Of a stretch of 64,000 nt of DNA, positions 8,951 to 17,443 are shown one piece after another (position 1 is the stretch's first letter; each line of letters opens with the position of its first letter). A model generated the notes under the pieces. That model was given only the letters and a program-made list of their open reading frames with translations. It had not been told where the DNA came from and did no database searches. Source of the DNA: Nocardia sp. NBC_00403 (GTDB lineage Bacteria; Actinomycetota; Actinomycetes; Mycobacteriales; Mycobacteriaceae); NCBI RefSeq assembly GCF_036046055.1, contig NZ_CP107939.1, positions 2,542,001 to 2,606,000 on the forward strand, read 5' to 3'. A program made the translations under genes and the position numbers.

Positions 8951-9196
8951 TCAGCGGTGCCGGAGCTGGTGTTCGCGCGCCTCCACCGCCTCCTTGGCTT
9001 CCTTCAACCCGGCGCTCGGGTCGAGTTCCCGATAGCGCTTTATGGCCTGGATCTTCTTGCCCTGCAGGATGAGTTCATCGATCTCGGTGTTTCCGAGCGT
9101 CGCGGCGGGGTCGGGGATGCCCAGATGCTTCATGATCAGATCGAGCTTGCGTTCGAGCCGTTCGATCTTGCGCTCGAGTCTGTTGTTGTCGAACAT
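8951..9196 (-). CDS. Small protein with L7/L12 C-terminal-like segment
   Basis: This has about 81 residues. The N-terminus is a short charged coiled coil (RLERKIERLERKLDLI). The C-terminal part, ILQGKKIQAIKRYRELD followed by GLKEAKEAVEA, follows the KI-x-VIK-x-x-R-x-x-GLKEAKxxVE pattern of ribosomal protein L7/L12. It lacks the L12 hinge and N-terminal dimer domain, so it is not L12 itself. Such small helical paralogues are known but uncharacterised. The ATG at 9196 starts at a natural MFDNN. Confidence 0.75.
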   Translation of the reverse strand: MFDNNRLERKIERLERKLDLIMKHLGIPDPAATLGNTEIDELILQGKKIQAIKRYRELDPSAGLKEAKEAVEAREHQLRHR

Positions 9197-9237
9197 GCTA
9201 CGAACATACCGAGGTCGCCGCCGGCTGCGGCACAACA

Positions 9238-9777
9238 CTATTCGCGTGGTCGCCGCAGCGCGTCCAGTACGAGCTGGAGTAGTCGATCGGGTTGGTCGGG
9301 GTCGGTGCTGTGCCGGGCCGCCAAGGCGATGCCCGCAATCAGCTGGATCACATCGTCGATGGTGATATCCGTGCGGATTCCACCGGCTGCCTCGGCCTTG
9401 GCAAGCAATACCGCACCGGCCTGGTGGATGGCCAGCTGGCAGTCGAAGCCCAGCTCGACCGGCCCGGCCAGGACCGCGCCGCCGAGGCCGTGATCGGTGC
9501 GGGCATGGATCAGTAGGGCGCGCAGCCAGCTGGTGAGCGCGGAGATCGGCTCGCTCGGACTCAGTTCCTCGGCGTAACCGCACAGCGTGTCGATCCGCTC
9601 GCGCAGCACGGCCGCCTGCAGCGTCTGGCGGTTGGGGAAGTGCCGGTAGAGGGTTCCGGGGCCGACCCCGGCGCGGCGGGCGATGTCGTTGAGCGATGCC
9701 TCGGGGCCCTCTTCGGCGAACGCGCGGCCTGCCGAGGCGAGCACCCGCTCGTAGTTCCGTTGTGCGTCGACTCGCAT
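9238..9777 (-). CDS. TetR-family transcriptional regulator
   Basis: This has 179 residues. The N-terminal helix-turn-helix is clear (ASLNDIARRAGVGPGTLYRH, then FPNRQTLQAAVL). The C-terminal ligand domain is of the SbtR-like kind. The ATG at 9777 is preferred to a GTG two codons earlier because AGGGG precedes it. It is divergent from the luciferase-like oxidoreductase, and two palindromes in the gap suggest it represses itself and that gene. Confidence 0.88.
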   Translation of the reverse strand: MRVDAQRNYERVLASAGRAFAEEGPEASLNDIARRAGVGPGTLYRHFPNRQTLQAAVLRERIDTLCGYAEELSPSEPISALTSWLRALLIHARTDHGLGGAVLAGPVELGFDCQLAIHQAGAVLLAKAEAAGGIRTDITIDDVIQLIAGIALAARHSTDPDQPDRLLQLVLDALRRPRE

Positions 9778-9794
9778 GCACACCCCTGGTGATC

Positions 9795-9843
9795 CGGAGA
9801 AGTTCTCCGTATCGTACCGTGCAGTAAATGGAGAACCTCTCCG
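9795..9843. promoter_or_regulatory. Paired TetR operator-like palindromes
   Basis: CGGAGAA-g-TTCTCCG (9795-9809) is a perfect 7-bp inverted repeat. A second, weaker copy GGAGAacctTCTCC-like (GGAGA at 9830-9834, TCTCC at 9838-9842) follows 34 bp later. Both share the GGAGAA half-site and lie in the gap between the TetR gene and the oxidoreductase. Confidence 0.65.
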
Positions 9844-9862
9844 TTTGATTGTGTAGGAGACG

Positions 9863-10807
9863 ATGATGGTGGAACGGGCACTCGGCAGCGTGGGTATCTG
9901 GACCTTCGCCTTCGACAGGCAACCGGCGAGACTGGTCCGAGACGCCGCCGCGGAGATCGAGGAACTGGGCTACGGGGCCCTTTGGTTCGGCGAAGCGTTC
10001 GGCCGTGACACCGTGGGGCAGGCGTGGCTGTTGCTCGGTGCGACCGAAAAGCTGGTGATCGCCGCGGGCATAGCCAATGTGGCACTGCGTGATCCGATGG
10101 CGCTGGCCACCGCCGAGCGCGCGCTCGGCGAGGCGTTTCCCGGCCGATACCTGCTCGGGCTCGGCGGCCAGCGGGTCGGTGGGCGTTCGGTCGACGCCGG
10201 CGGATACACGATTCCCTCGGGCGGCAAACCATTGGCGCTGATGCGCGGATATCTCGACGCGATGGATGCTGTTCCGCAGTACGGGCCGACGCCCGACCCG
10301 CCACCGCGACGGGTCCTCGCCGCTTTGGGGCCCAAGATGCTGGCGTTGGCGGCCGAACGTACCTGGGGTGCGCACCCGTACCACGCGCCCGTAGAGCACA
10401 CCGCTGAGGCGCGGCGGATCATCGGGTCGGATGCGTTCCTCGGCGTCGAGCAGGTCGTCGTCCTCGACACCGATCGGATGCGGGCCCGTGCGGTCGCCCA
10501 GGCGCATATCGCGGGCTATCTCGATTCGGCGCCACACCAGGTGGCCAATGTCCGGCGGCTGGGTTTCGGTGACGCGGACATCCTGGGCGGCCCGAGCTCA
10601 CGCCTCGTCGACGCGATCGTGGCGTACGGCGATGTGGACACGATCGCCGACCGGGTGCGCGGACACCTGGACGCGGGGGCCGATCACGTATGCCTGCAAG
10701 TGCTCTCGACAGATCCCGCGGCATTGCCACTGCCGCAGTGGCGGGAGCTGGCTGCGCTTGCTCGACCGACAGCTCTCGGGGGACCGGCCATGATGTCGCC
10801 GACTTAA
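9863..10807 (+). CDS. LLM class F420-dependent oxidoreductase
   Basis: This 314-residue TIM-barrel protein belongs to the luciferase-like monooxygenase superfamily. The start LGSVGIWTFAFDR, the GALWFGEAFGRD strand and ERALGEAFPGRYLLGLGG fit the F420-dependent subgroup (TIGR03620-like) common in mycobacteria and nocardiae. It probably reduces or oxidises a small organic substrate with F420. The substrate is unknown. TAGGAGA lies just upstream of the ATG. It is under the divergent TetR and convergent with the MFS gene. Confidence 0.85.
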   Translation: MMVERALGSVGIWTFAFDRQPARLVRDAAAEIEELGYGALWFGEAFGRDTVGQAWLLLGATEKLVIAAGIANVALRDPMALATAERALGEAFPGRYLLGLGGQRVGGRSVDAGGYTIPSGGKPLALMRGYLDAMDAVPQYGPTPDPPPRRVLAALGPKMLALAAERTWGAHPYHAPVEHTAEARRIIGSDAFLGVEQVVVLDTDRMRARAVAQAHIAGYLDSAPHQVANVRRLGFGDADILGGPSSRLVDAIVAYGDVDTIADRVRGHLDAGADHVCLQVLSTDPAALPLPQWRELAALARPTALGGPAMMSPT

Positions 10808-10808
10808 A

Positions 10809-12254
10809 TCAGTTCCGTTGCGGGACAGCAACACTCGCGTAGCGGCAGCATAGGAGTACCGCGATGAACGGGACGGCCATCGCGACCGTGAGGGGTACGA
10901 GGGCGGTCAGCCAGCCGATAACCGCGGGGCCGGCGAGCAGGCCGAAGTAGCCGAGGCTGAAAACGCGGGACATGTCGGTGGCGGCGGTGTCGGTACCGAG
11001 ATTGCCTGCCGCGGTGAAGATCTGGGGGACGGTGCCGGACAGGCCGAGTCCGGCGACCGCCCAGCCGAGCAAGGACAGCGGCACCCAGCCGGACACCATG
11101 ATCAGGCCCATGCCGAGGGCGGCGAGTGCGCTGCCGTAGCGGACCAACGTGACACGGCCGAACGCGCCGCTGATGCGGTCCGCGGTGAATCGGCCCGCGG
11201 TCATGGTGATCGAGAAGGCGCTGTAGGCCAGTGCCGCGGTGGCCTCGTCGACACCGAGGTGCTCGCGCATCTGTAGCGTGCTCCAGTCGTTGGCCACGCC
11301 CTCGGCGAGCAGCACGCCGAAGGCTATAGCTGCCAGCGCCAGCACCTTTCGGCGCTGATCTGCACGACTCGGCTGCTGCCCAGCCTGCGCTCCGGGGCCG
11401 TCGATCGGTTCCGTTCGGCTGCCGCCGTCGGGCGGTGCGGGGGACGGTTCGGGAGTCCTCGATTCGGATCGGGTATCGCGGAGCAGTTGCGGGACGACCG
11501 CGGCGGTGACGATCAAGCCGGCGATCGCCGCGAGCGTCAAGGTCGGTCGCGCGTCCCAACCTGCGCGCAGCGCCGCCGCACCGATCAGGGATCCGAGGAG
11601 TCCGCCGCCGGAGAACAGCGCGTGGAATGCGGACATGATCGGACGTCCATAGCTGCGTTCCACGTGTACCGCTTGGGTATTCATCGACACGTCCAGCGCT
11701 CCGTTGCCGAAACCGAAGCAGGCCAGCGCAATAGCCAGCGTGACAGGGCCGTTGGCAAGGCCGGGGCCGAGCACCGCGACCGACGCGATGGCCGCGGCCA
11801 CGCCGACCAGGGTGCGACTGCCGAAGCGGTCCGCGAGCGGGCCGGCGATCCGCATGCCGACGATGCCCGCGCCTGCCATCAGCAGGATGAACATGCCCAG
11901 CGTCGACTTCGAAACGCCGGTGTGATCGGTGACGGCCGGAATGTGGACCACCCACATGGCCAGCAGGAAACCGTTCAGTGCGAACACTACGAATACTGCG
12001 GCACGAGCGATACGGGTCGCGGGGTCGATTGTCGAGGTTGCCACCGATTCGACGGTACCGACGATAATTCCGATGGGCGAGCGGTCTGCTCGCGACCGCG
12101 TCGCGGGCTGTTCGGACTGCGCGGTCACCACGGACGCCGGCGTGCTCGTCACCTCCCCGTTGGGTGCGGGAGTCCCGTTGGGCGTGGGAGCCAAGTCGCG
12201 TCGGGCATCACTCGACTGCCGAAGAACGATGGGGCTGCCGGTACTTCCAGACAC
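10809..12254 (-). CDS. MFS transporter
   Basis: This has up to 481 residues with about 12 membrane helices beginning near residue 80 (FVVFALNGFLLAMWVVHIPA). Loops such as GIVGMRIAGPLADRFGSRTL carry the MFS motif A-like pattern between helices 2 and 3. The first about 75 residues are hydrophilic and overlap the 3' end of the next gene by 47 nt, so the real start may be an internal GTG close to helix 1. The central loop (about 235-270) is long and Pro/Ser rich. The fold resembles the YbjJ/fucose-permease-like group; the substrate is unknown. Confidence 0.8.
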   Translation of the reverse strand: MSGSTGSPIVLRQSSDARRDLAPTPNGTPAPNGEVTSTPASVVTAQSEQPATRSRADRSPIGIIVGTVESVATSTIDPATRIARAAVFVVFALNGFLLAMWVVHIPAVTDHTGVSKSTLGMFILLMAGAGIVGMRIAGPLADRFGSRTLVGVAAAIASVAVLGPGLANGPVTLAIALACFGFGNGALDVSMNTQAVHVERSYGRPIMSAFHALFSGGGLLGSLIGAAALRAGWDARPTLTLAAIAGLIVTAAVVPQLLRDTRSESRTPEPSPAPPDGGSRTEPIDGPGAQAGQQPSRADQRRKVLALAAIAFGVLLAEGVANDWSTLQMREHLGVDEATAALAYSAFSITMTAGRFTADRISGAFGRVTLVRYGSALAALGMGLIMVSGWVPLSLLGWAVAGLGLSGTVPQIFTAAGNLGTDTAATDMSRVFSLGYFGLLAGPAVIGWLTALVPLTVAMAVPFIAVLLCCRYASVAVPQRN

Positions 12255-13134
12255 ATGCCTCCGCGTTGTCGCAGTAACAACCTGTCACCGGGCCCGGTGT
12301 GTTCCAGACTCCGGAGACCGCCGCATCCCGGACGTACTCGGAGAAATCTTTCGGCTGCCTGCCGAGCGCGCGGTGCACGCCGTCCGTGGTTGCGGAGTTC
12401 CTGCCGTCCAGCACCGTGCCGAACAGGTAGTCGAGCAGGCTGACCACATCGGCGGGGAATTGGTATTCGGTCAGTGCCGCAATGAAATCGGTTCGGGACA
12501 GCGGGATATAGGCGATCTCGCGCGCGGTTGCCGCCGCGATCTCGGCGACGGCCTCGGCGAAGGTCAGCGCGCGCGGTCCGGTCAGCTCGTAGACCTCGCC
12601 CTTGTGCCCGTCCTCGGTGAGCGCGGCGACAGCGACGTCGGCAATATCGTCGACGTGCACAAACGGCTCGGGAACGTCACCGTTGGGCAGCGCGACCTCA
12701 CCGGCGAGCACATAGTCGGTGAAGGCGCCCTCGCTGAAGTTCTGGGCGAAGAAGCTGCAGCGCACAACGGTCCAGTCGACGCCGGAATCCCGCACGATCT
12801 GCTCACATTCCAGTGCTTCCGGTTCGCCGCGGCCGGACAGCAGCACGAGCTTTCTGACGCCGGCGGCCTTGGCCGCGGCGGCGAACCGGCGAATGGCGAT
12901 CGGGGCGCTCGGCACGGCGAGGTCGGGCTGGTACGCGATGTACACCGCGTAGACGCCGCTCAGCGCCGGAGCCCAGGTGTCGCGATCTTCCCAGTCGAAC
13001 GGGATGGTCGCGGTGCGAGAGCCGATCCGGACCGGATGCCATGATTGCCGTAGCCGGGTCACGATGCGGCTGCCCGTCTTGCCGGTGCCGCCGGTGACGA
13101 GGATGAGGGGCCGGCGACCGGTGCTGTTTGTCAT
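12208..13134 (-). CDS. NmrA-like NAD(P)-binding protein
   Basis: This 308-residue atypical short-chain dehydrogenase has the N-terminal Rossmann motif VTGGTGKTGSRIVTRL and the family's KLVLLSGRGEPEALECEQIV and VRCSFFAQNF segments. The catalytic tyrosine of true SDRs is absent. Such proteins bind NADP and act as redox sensors or as oxidoreductases like QOR2. The C-terminal about 35 residues beyond the usual end are Cys-containing and unlike the family. It is divergent from the AraC gene and probably regulated by it. Confidence 0.82.
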   Translation of the reverse strand: MTNSTGRRPLILVTGGTGKTGSRIVTRLRQSWHPVRIGSRTATIPFDWEDRDTWAPALSGVYAVYIAYQPDLAVPSAPIAIRRFAAAAKAAGVRKLVLLSGRGEPEALECEQIVRDSGVDWTVVRCSFFAQNFSEGAFTDYVLAGEVALPNGDVPEPFVHVDDIADVAVAALTEDGHKGEVYELTGPRALTFAEAVAEIAAATAREIAYIPLSRTDFIAALTEYQFPADVVSLLDYLFGTVLDGRNSATTDGVHRALGRQPKDFSEYVRDAAVSGVWNTPGPVTGCYCDNAEACVWKYRQPHRSSAVE

Positions 13135-13214
13135 GTTTCAAGTACATCGGCGCAGGCCGAGCGCAGACATAGTTCAGCGGCTCATGATCATGTGCCATCG
13201 TCTACTGTTGTCGT

Positions 13215-14180
13215 GTGGATGCGCTCGCCAGTCTGCTCGAAGGTCCACGCGCCAGAGGTGCGTTCGTGATGTGTTCGCTGCTGGCACCACCGTGGTCGCT
13301 GCGTATTCAGGACCAGGCTCCGCTGACGGTCGTATCGATGATCCGAGGCTCTGCGTGGGTGATGGCCGAGCCGGGCGGAAAGCCTGCCGCGCCACGGCAA
13401 ATCAGAGCGGGCGACATCGCGATCTTTCGCGGGCCCGACCACTACACACTCGCCGACGACCCCGCCACCGAACCGCAGATCTATATCGATCCCGGCAATG
13501 TCACCAGGACTCCTGACGGTGAAATCCTTTGTGAGACATTGAGTCTCGGCACACGTCAATGGGGCACCGACGCGGACGGCACCACCATGATGGTGACAGG
13601 TACTTACGAGTCCGCAGGCGCGGCAAGCCAACGACTGCTGCGCGCTCTGCCGCCGGTCGTCGTATTGTCGCGCGGTGACCTCGACACCCGGCTGCTCGAC
13701 GTGCTCGTCGACGAGGCCACCAAGGACGAGCCCGCCCAGAACGTGGTCCTGGACCGGCTGCTCGATCTGGTGCTGATCGCCGCGCTGCGCGCCTGGTTCG
13801 CCCGCAACGACGCACCCGCGTGGTATCACGCCTACAGCGACCCACTGGTCGGCAAGGCGCTGCGGCTCCTGCAACACAACCCGGCGCACGGTTGGACGGT
13901 CGCCAGCCTGGCCGAGGCGGTCGGCGTCTCACGAGCCGCATTGGCTCGCCGCTTCACCGATCTGGTCGGCGAACCGCCGATGGCATTCCTCACCGAATGG
14001 CGTCTCGCACTCGCCGCCGACTATCTCCAGGAGTCCGACGCCACCATCGAATCGATCGCCCGCCAAGTTGGCTACGGCAGCGCCTTCGCATTGAGCACCG
14101 CATTCAAACGCCACTTCGGCGTCAGCCCTCGCGACCACCGTCAGGGCGCGACCCCGGCTGAGCTATCGTCGGCCGGGTGA
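13215..14180 (+). CDS. AraC-family transcriptional regulator with cupin domain
   Basis: This has 321 residues. The N-terminal cupin (about 10-195) is of the AraC-binding-like type. The C-terminal double helix-turn-helix reads WTVASLAEAVGVSRAALARR, then IESIARQVGYGSAFALSTAF and KRHFGVSPRDHR. The GTG start at 13215 fits the domain start. The gap to the divergent NmrA gene is only 80 nt, which suits control of that gene. Its end overlaps the thioesterase start (GTGA). Confidence 0.88.
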   Translation: MDALASLLEGPRARGAFVMCSLLAPPWSLRIQDQAPLTVVSMIRGSAWVMAEPGGKPAAPRQIRAGDIAIFRGPDHYTLADDPATEPQIYIDPGNVTRTPDGEILCETLSLGTRQWGTDADGTTMMVTGTYESAGAASQRLLRALPPVVVLSRGDLDTRLLDVLVDEATKDEPAQNVVLDRLLDLVLIAALRAWFARNDAPAWYHAYSDPLVGKALRLLQHNPAHGWTVASLAEAVGVSRAALARRFTDLVGEPPMAFLTEWRLALAADYLQESDATIESIARQVGYGSAFALSTAFKRHFGVSPRDHRQGATPAELSSAG

Positions 14181-14599
14181 CGCAGCAGTATCCAGTCCTT
14201 TGGCCGGTGCCGACCCGGTGGGCCGATAACGACCACTACGGGCACGTGAACAACGTGACGTACTACTCGTATTTCGACACCGCGGTCAATGCGTGGCTGA
14301 TTCAGGCCACCGGCACCGATATTCGGGAGCTGCCCGCGCTCGGTGTGGTCGCCCAGACTTCCTGCCAGTACCTCGGGTCGCTGAGCTTTCCCGACCGACT
14401 CCAGGTCGGCTTGCGCGTTTCCCGGCTCGGGCGCTCCAGCATCACCTACGACCTGGCGATCTTCCGCGAAGACGGCGACGCTCTCGAGCTTGCCGCCACG
14501 GGCAGCTTCGTGCATGTCTACGTCGACGCCGAGACCCGCAAACCGGTAGAGATTCCCGAGGTCATCCGTGCTGCTGCCGCCACGCTCGTCACCGAGTAG
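14177..14599 (+). CDS. Acyl-CoA thioesterase, 4-hydroxybenzoyl-CoA thioesterase-like
   Basis: This 140-residue hot-dog-fold protein carries TRWADNDHYGHVNNVTYYSY, the signature with the catalytic aspartate of the 4HBT/FadM family. It hydrolyses acyl-CoA esters of unknown chain. Its GTG overlaps the AraC stop by 4 nt, so both are translated together. Confidence 0.88.
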   Translation: MTQQYPVLWPVPTRWADNDHYGHVNNVTYYSYFDTAVNAWLIQATGTDIRELPALGVVAQTSCQYLGSLSFPDRLQVGLRVSRLGRSSITYDLAIFREDGDALELAATGSFVHVYVDAETRKPVEIPEVIRAAAATLVTE

Positions 14600-14690
14600 G
14601 CCTTCCGGCAGGCGCGGGCCGTCGGGCTGTCGGCGCTAGTGAAATTGGGGCAGGTCTCCGGGACCACCATTCGACTGCCCTCGATACCGG

Positions 14691-15494
14691 CTAGCTCTGT
14701 AGGGCGGATTGGAAGCGGCGCATGCCTTCGAGCCAGCGGTCGTAGTCGGCGCCCTTGTGGCGGTACATTTTCAGGACCTCGGGGTGGGGGAGGATCAGGA
14801 AGTGTTCGGCGTCGACACCTGCGAGGATGACCTCGGCGACCTGCTCGGGTGTCAGCACGGCACCTGCGGTGGTGACGGCTTTGATGGCGAGTTCGCCGGC
14901 GGCGGCGTCTTCGGGGATGAGCCCGCCGCGGAGTAGCTGGGTGTCGACGCCCATCGGGCATACGCAGCTGACACGGATCCCTTTGTCTCCGTAGGTGACC
15001 GACAACCATTCGGCGAAGCCGACGGCGGCGTGCTTGGTCACCGAATAGGGTGCGGAGCCGATTTGGGTGAGTAGTCCGGCCGCCGACGCGGTGCTGACGA
15101 AATAGCCGCTGCCGCGCTCCAGCCAGTCTGGCATCAGCAGTCGCGCGGCCCGCACATGGGCGAGCACATTGACTTCCAGCGCGGCCGACCACTGCGCATC
15201 GGTGCTGTCGAGCCCTGGTCCGCCGCCGATTCCGGCGTTGGCGAAATACAGGTCCACCGGACCGAATTCGGCGACGGCGCGATCGATCAACCCCTGGATC
15301 GTCTGCTCGTCGGCAACATCGCCGCCGACCGCCACCGCGCTCGCGCCGATCGAATCGGCGACGCCCGCGACGGCGTCCGCATCCAGGTCGGCGAGCACCA
15401 CCCGCGCACCGTTCGCGGCCAGCCCTCGCCCCAGCGCAGCCCCGATGCCCGCACCCGCGCCGGTGACGATCGCAACCTTGCCCGAAATCTCCAT
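14691..15494 (-). CDS. Short-chain dehydrogenase/reductase
   Basis: This 267-residue classical SDR has the cofactor motif [12 protein letters not shown], the NAG motif (FANAGIG), serine in STASAAG and the catalytic YSVTK. The aspartate after strand 2 (VVLADLDAD) favours NAD(H). The C-terminus ([18 protein letters not shown]) matches a subgroup of actinobacterial SDRs of unknown substrate. Just upstream lies a decayed monooxygenase-like gene. Confidence 0.88.
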   Translation of the reverse strand: MEISGKVAIVTGAGAGIGAALGRGLAANGARVVLADLDADAVAGVADSIGASAVAVGGDVADEQTIQGLIDRAVAEFGPVDLYFANAGIGGGPGLDSTDAQWSAALEVNVLAHVRAARLLMPDWLERGSGYFVSTASAAGLLTQIGSAPYSVTKHAAVGFAEWLSVTYGDKGIRVSCVCPMGVDTQLLRGGLIPEDAAAGELAIKAVTTAGAVLTPEQVAEVILAGVDAEHFLILPHPEVLKMYRHKGADYDRWLEGMRRFQSALQS

Positions 15495-15503
15495 GCCCGC
15501 ACC

Positions 15504-15651
15504 CTAGAACTCGGCGACCACCTCGTACAGCGCGGGATTGGCGGTCACGTAGGTCGGCGCCGCGGCAAGGCGCTGCTGGAAAGCGGGATTCGTCCCGGGC
15601 CGCCCGCCACGCCTCGGCGCTGTCCCACCGCGCCACCCGGGCGCGTCGTCG
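15504..15651 (-). pseudogene. Remnant of an ABM-type (antibiotic biosynthesis monooxygenase-like) gene
   Basis: Read on the minus strand, one frame gives ARVARWDSAEAWRAARD. A one-base shift near 15598 continues as NPAFQQRLAAAPTYVTANPA, then LYEVVAEF and a stop at 15504. Joined, this is the last about 45 residues of an ABM-fold protein (VARWxSAEAxRAA...PAFQ...YEVV). The 5' half is missing and the open stretch begins directly after the Lrp gene's stop. It is therefore truncated and frameshifted. Confidence 0.65.
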
Positions 15652-16185
15652 TTACGGACGGATGCCGGGTTCCAGCGCCGACCGCGGGTAGGAGCCCGAC
15701 CCGGCCAGCCGGTCGAGCAGCGGAGCGGTACGCGGCCCGACCAATTCCCGCATCACCAGCGCCATATTGGTCCGTTCCACGCCGGGGATCTTCAGGATTT
15801 GCCCGGCGATCCGGTACAGGTCGTCCGCGTCCTGGGCGACCACCCGGACGGTCAGGTCGGTCGGCCCGGTCATGCCGCACACCTCGGTCACCTCCGGCAC
15901 CTCGGCAAGTTCGTCGACCACCGAATCCAGCTGATGCTGATCGACGACGACCGCGACGAAGGCCGACAGCGGATAGCCGAGAGCTCGCGCGTGGACCCGC
16001 CGCTCGAAGCTGCCGAGCACACCGCTCGCCTCCCAGCGCGACAGCCGAGCCTGCACGGTATTGCGGGACAGCCCGAGCCGGGTGGCCAGCTCCACACCGG
16101 TCGCGCGTGGATTGGCGACGAGCTCCAGCAGCAGCCGCGCATCGGTGGCGTCCAGGGTGGCGTCGACGGGTTCTCTACTGGACAT
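15652..16185 (-). CDS. Lrp/AsnC-family regulator, probable regulator of the bkd operon
   Basis: This has 177 residues. The N-terminal winged helix (LDATDARLLLELVANPRATG, LATRLGLSRNTVQARLSRWE) is followed by a RAM ligand-binding domain (FVAVVVDQHQLDSVVDELAE). The ATG at 16185 begins at the usual distance before the helix-turn-helix; upstream in-frame codons are not like the family. It is divergent from bkdA, the classic arrangement of BkdR, which senses branched-chain amino or keto acids. That link rests on position. Confidence 0.85.
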   Translation of the reverse strand: MSSREPVDATLDATDARLLLELVANPRATGVELATRLGLSRNTVQARLSRWEASGVLGSFERRVHARALGYPLSAFVAVVVDQHQLDSVVDELAEVPEVTEVCGMTGPTDLTVRVVAQDADDLYRIAGQILKIPGVERTNMALVMRELVGPRTAPLLDRLAGSGSYPRSALEPGIRP

Positions 16186-16206
16186 ACAACGCAGTATGAC
16201 ATTGCT

Positions 16207-16297
16207 TGCCCTGCCGGAATTGGGCATTCTGCTCACTCGCGTGCCGAACGCTTGCGCAGATCGACATCTGAGGCATGCTGTGTGATATAGGACACAC
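16207..16297. promoter_or_regulatory. Divergent promoter region with two inverted repeats
   Basis: Between the Lrp-type gene and bkdA lie TGCCC/GGGCA (16207-16211, 16222-16226) and GTGTG-N8-CACAC (16280-16284, 16293-16297). Both are short imperfect palindromes of the size Lrp proteins bind. The second is close to the bkdA start and would overlap its promoter. Confidence 0.35.
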
Positions 16298-16330
16298 GCG
16301 CTCGGCGCCCGTGGTGAGGAGGCGATCACG

Positions 16331-17443
16331 ATGCCAGACAAGTCTGCGTATCCCATTCAATTGATCCAGCCCGACGGTCGTCGCGTGTTCGACCGGGAGT
16401 ATGCCGCGCTGGTCGCCGATATCGGGCCCGAGCAGCTGCGCGACCTGTACGAAGATCTGGTCGTCACCCGCAGGATCGATATCGAGGCCACCGCACTGCA
16501 ACGCCAGGGCCAACTCGGACTGTGGGCCCCGATGCTCGGCCAGGAGGCCGCCCAGATCGGCTCGGCGCGGGCACTGCACCCCGACGACTACGCGTTCTGC
16601 AGCTACCGCGAGCATGCCGTCGCCTACTGCCGCGGCGTCCATCCCACCGAACTGACCCGGCTGTGGCGCGGCGTCGCGCACTCGTGCTGGGATCCGCACG
16701 CGGTGAACATGACCAACCCGAACATCATCGTCGGCTCACAGGGTCTGCACGCGACCGGCTACGCCTACGCCGCCCACCTCGAGGGCGCGGAAATTGCGAC
16801 CATCGCCTATTTCGGCGACGGCGCAACGAGCCAGGGCGATCTCGCCGAGGCGCTCGGCTTCGCCGCGAGCTGGAGCGCGGCGGTGGTGTTCTTCTGTCAG
16901 AACAACCACTGGGCGATCAGCTCCCCGGTGCGCATCCAGAGCGCGACGCCGATCGCGCGCCGCGCCTACGGTTACGGCATTCCCGGACTCCAGGTCGACG
17001 GCAACGATGTGCTCGCGGTGCTGGCGGTGACCAGGCAGGCCATCGCACGGGCCAGGTCGGGCGGCGGCCCGTCGTTCATCGAGGCCATCACCTATCGAAT
17101 CGGCCCGCACACCACCGCCGACGATCCCACCCGCTACCGCTCCGCCGCCGAGACCGAGGAGTGGAAGCGCCGCGACCCGATCGACCGGCTGCGCAAGCTG
17201 CTGGAACGGGAGTCGCTGTGGGACGAGGCATTCGAGCGGCGAGTTGCCGCCCATGCCGACGAGGTCGCGCATCAAGTGCGATCCGCGACGATCGATATGC
17301 CCGATCCGGCGCCGATGGAGCTGTTCGAGCACGTCTATGCCACCCCGCATCCGCTGATCACTCAGGAGCGGAGCGAGTACGCGCAGTATCTGGCCGGCGA
17401 TCCCGGCGATGCTGCGGTGCACCAGGAAGGAGTCCACTCATGA
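16331..17443 (+). CDS. bkdA: Branched-chain 2-oxoacid (or pyruvate) dehydrogenase E1 alpha
   Basis: This 370-residue thiamine-diphosphate enzyme subunit carries the TPP motif FGDGATSQGDLAEALGFAAS, ending about 30 residues later in CQNNHWAIS. The phosphorylation-loop-like region YRIGPHTTADDPTRYRS is also present. Together with the next two genes it forms a 2-oxoacid dehydrogenase complex. Genes of this kind (Rv2497c-Rv2495c in M. tuberculosis) act on branched-chain keto acids. The symbol follows that homology and the divergent Lrp gene; pyruvate use is not excluded. Confidence 0.88.
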   Translation: MPDKSAYPIQLIQPDGRRVFDREYAALVADIGPEQLRDLYEDLVVTRRIDIEATALQRQGQLGLWAPMLGQEAAQIGSARALHPDDYAFCSYREHAVAYCRGVHPTELTRLWRGVAHSCWDPHAVNMTNPNIIVGSQGLHATGYAYAAHLEGAEIATIAYFGDGATSQGDLAEALGFAASWSAAVVFFCQNNHWAISSPVRIQSATPIARRAYGYGIPGLQVDGNDVLAVLAVTRQAIARARSGGGPSFIEAITYRIGPHTTADDPTRYRSAAETEEWKRRDPIDRLRKLLERESLWDEAFERRVAAHADEVAHQVRSATIDMPDPAPMELFEHVYATPHPLITQERSEYAQYLAGDPGDAAVHQEGVHS

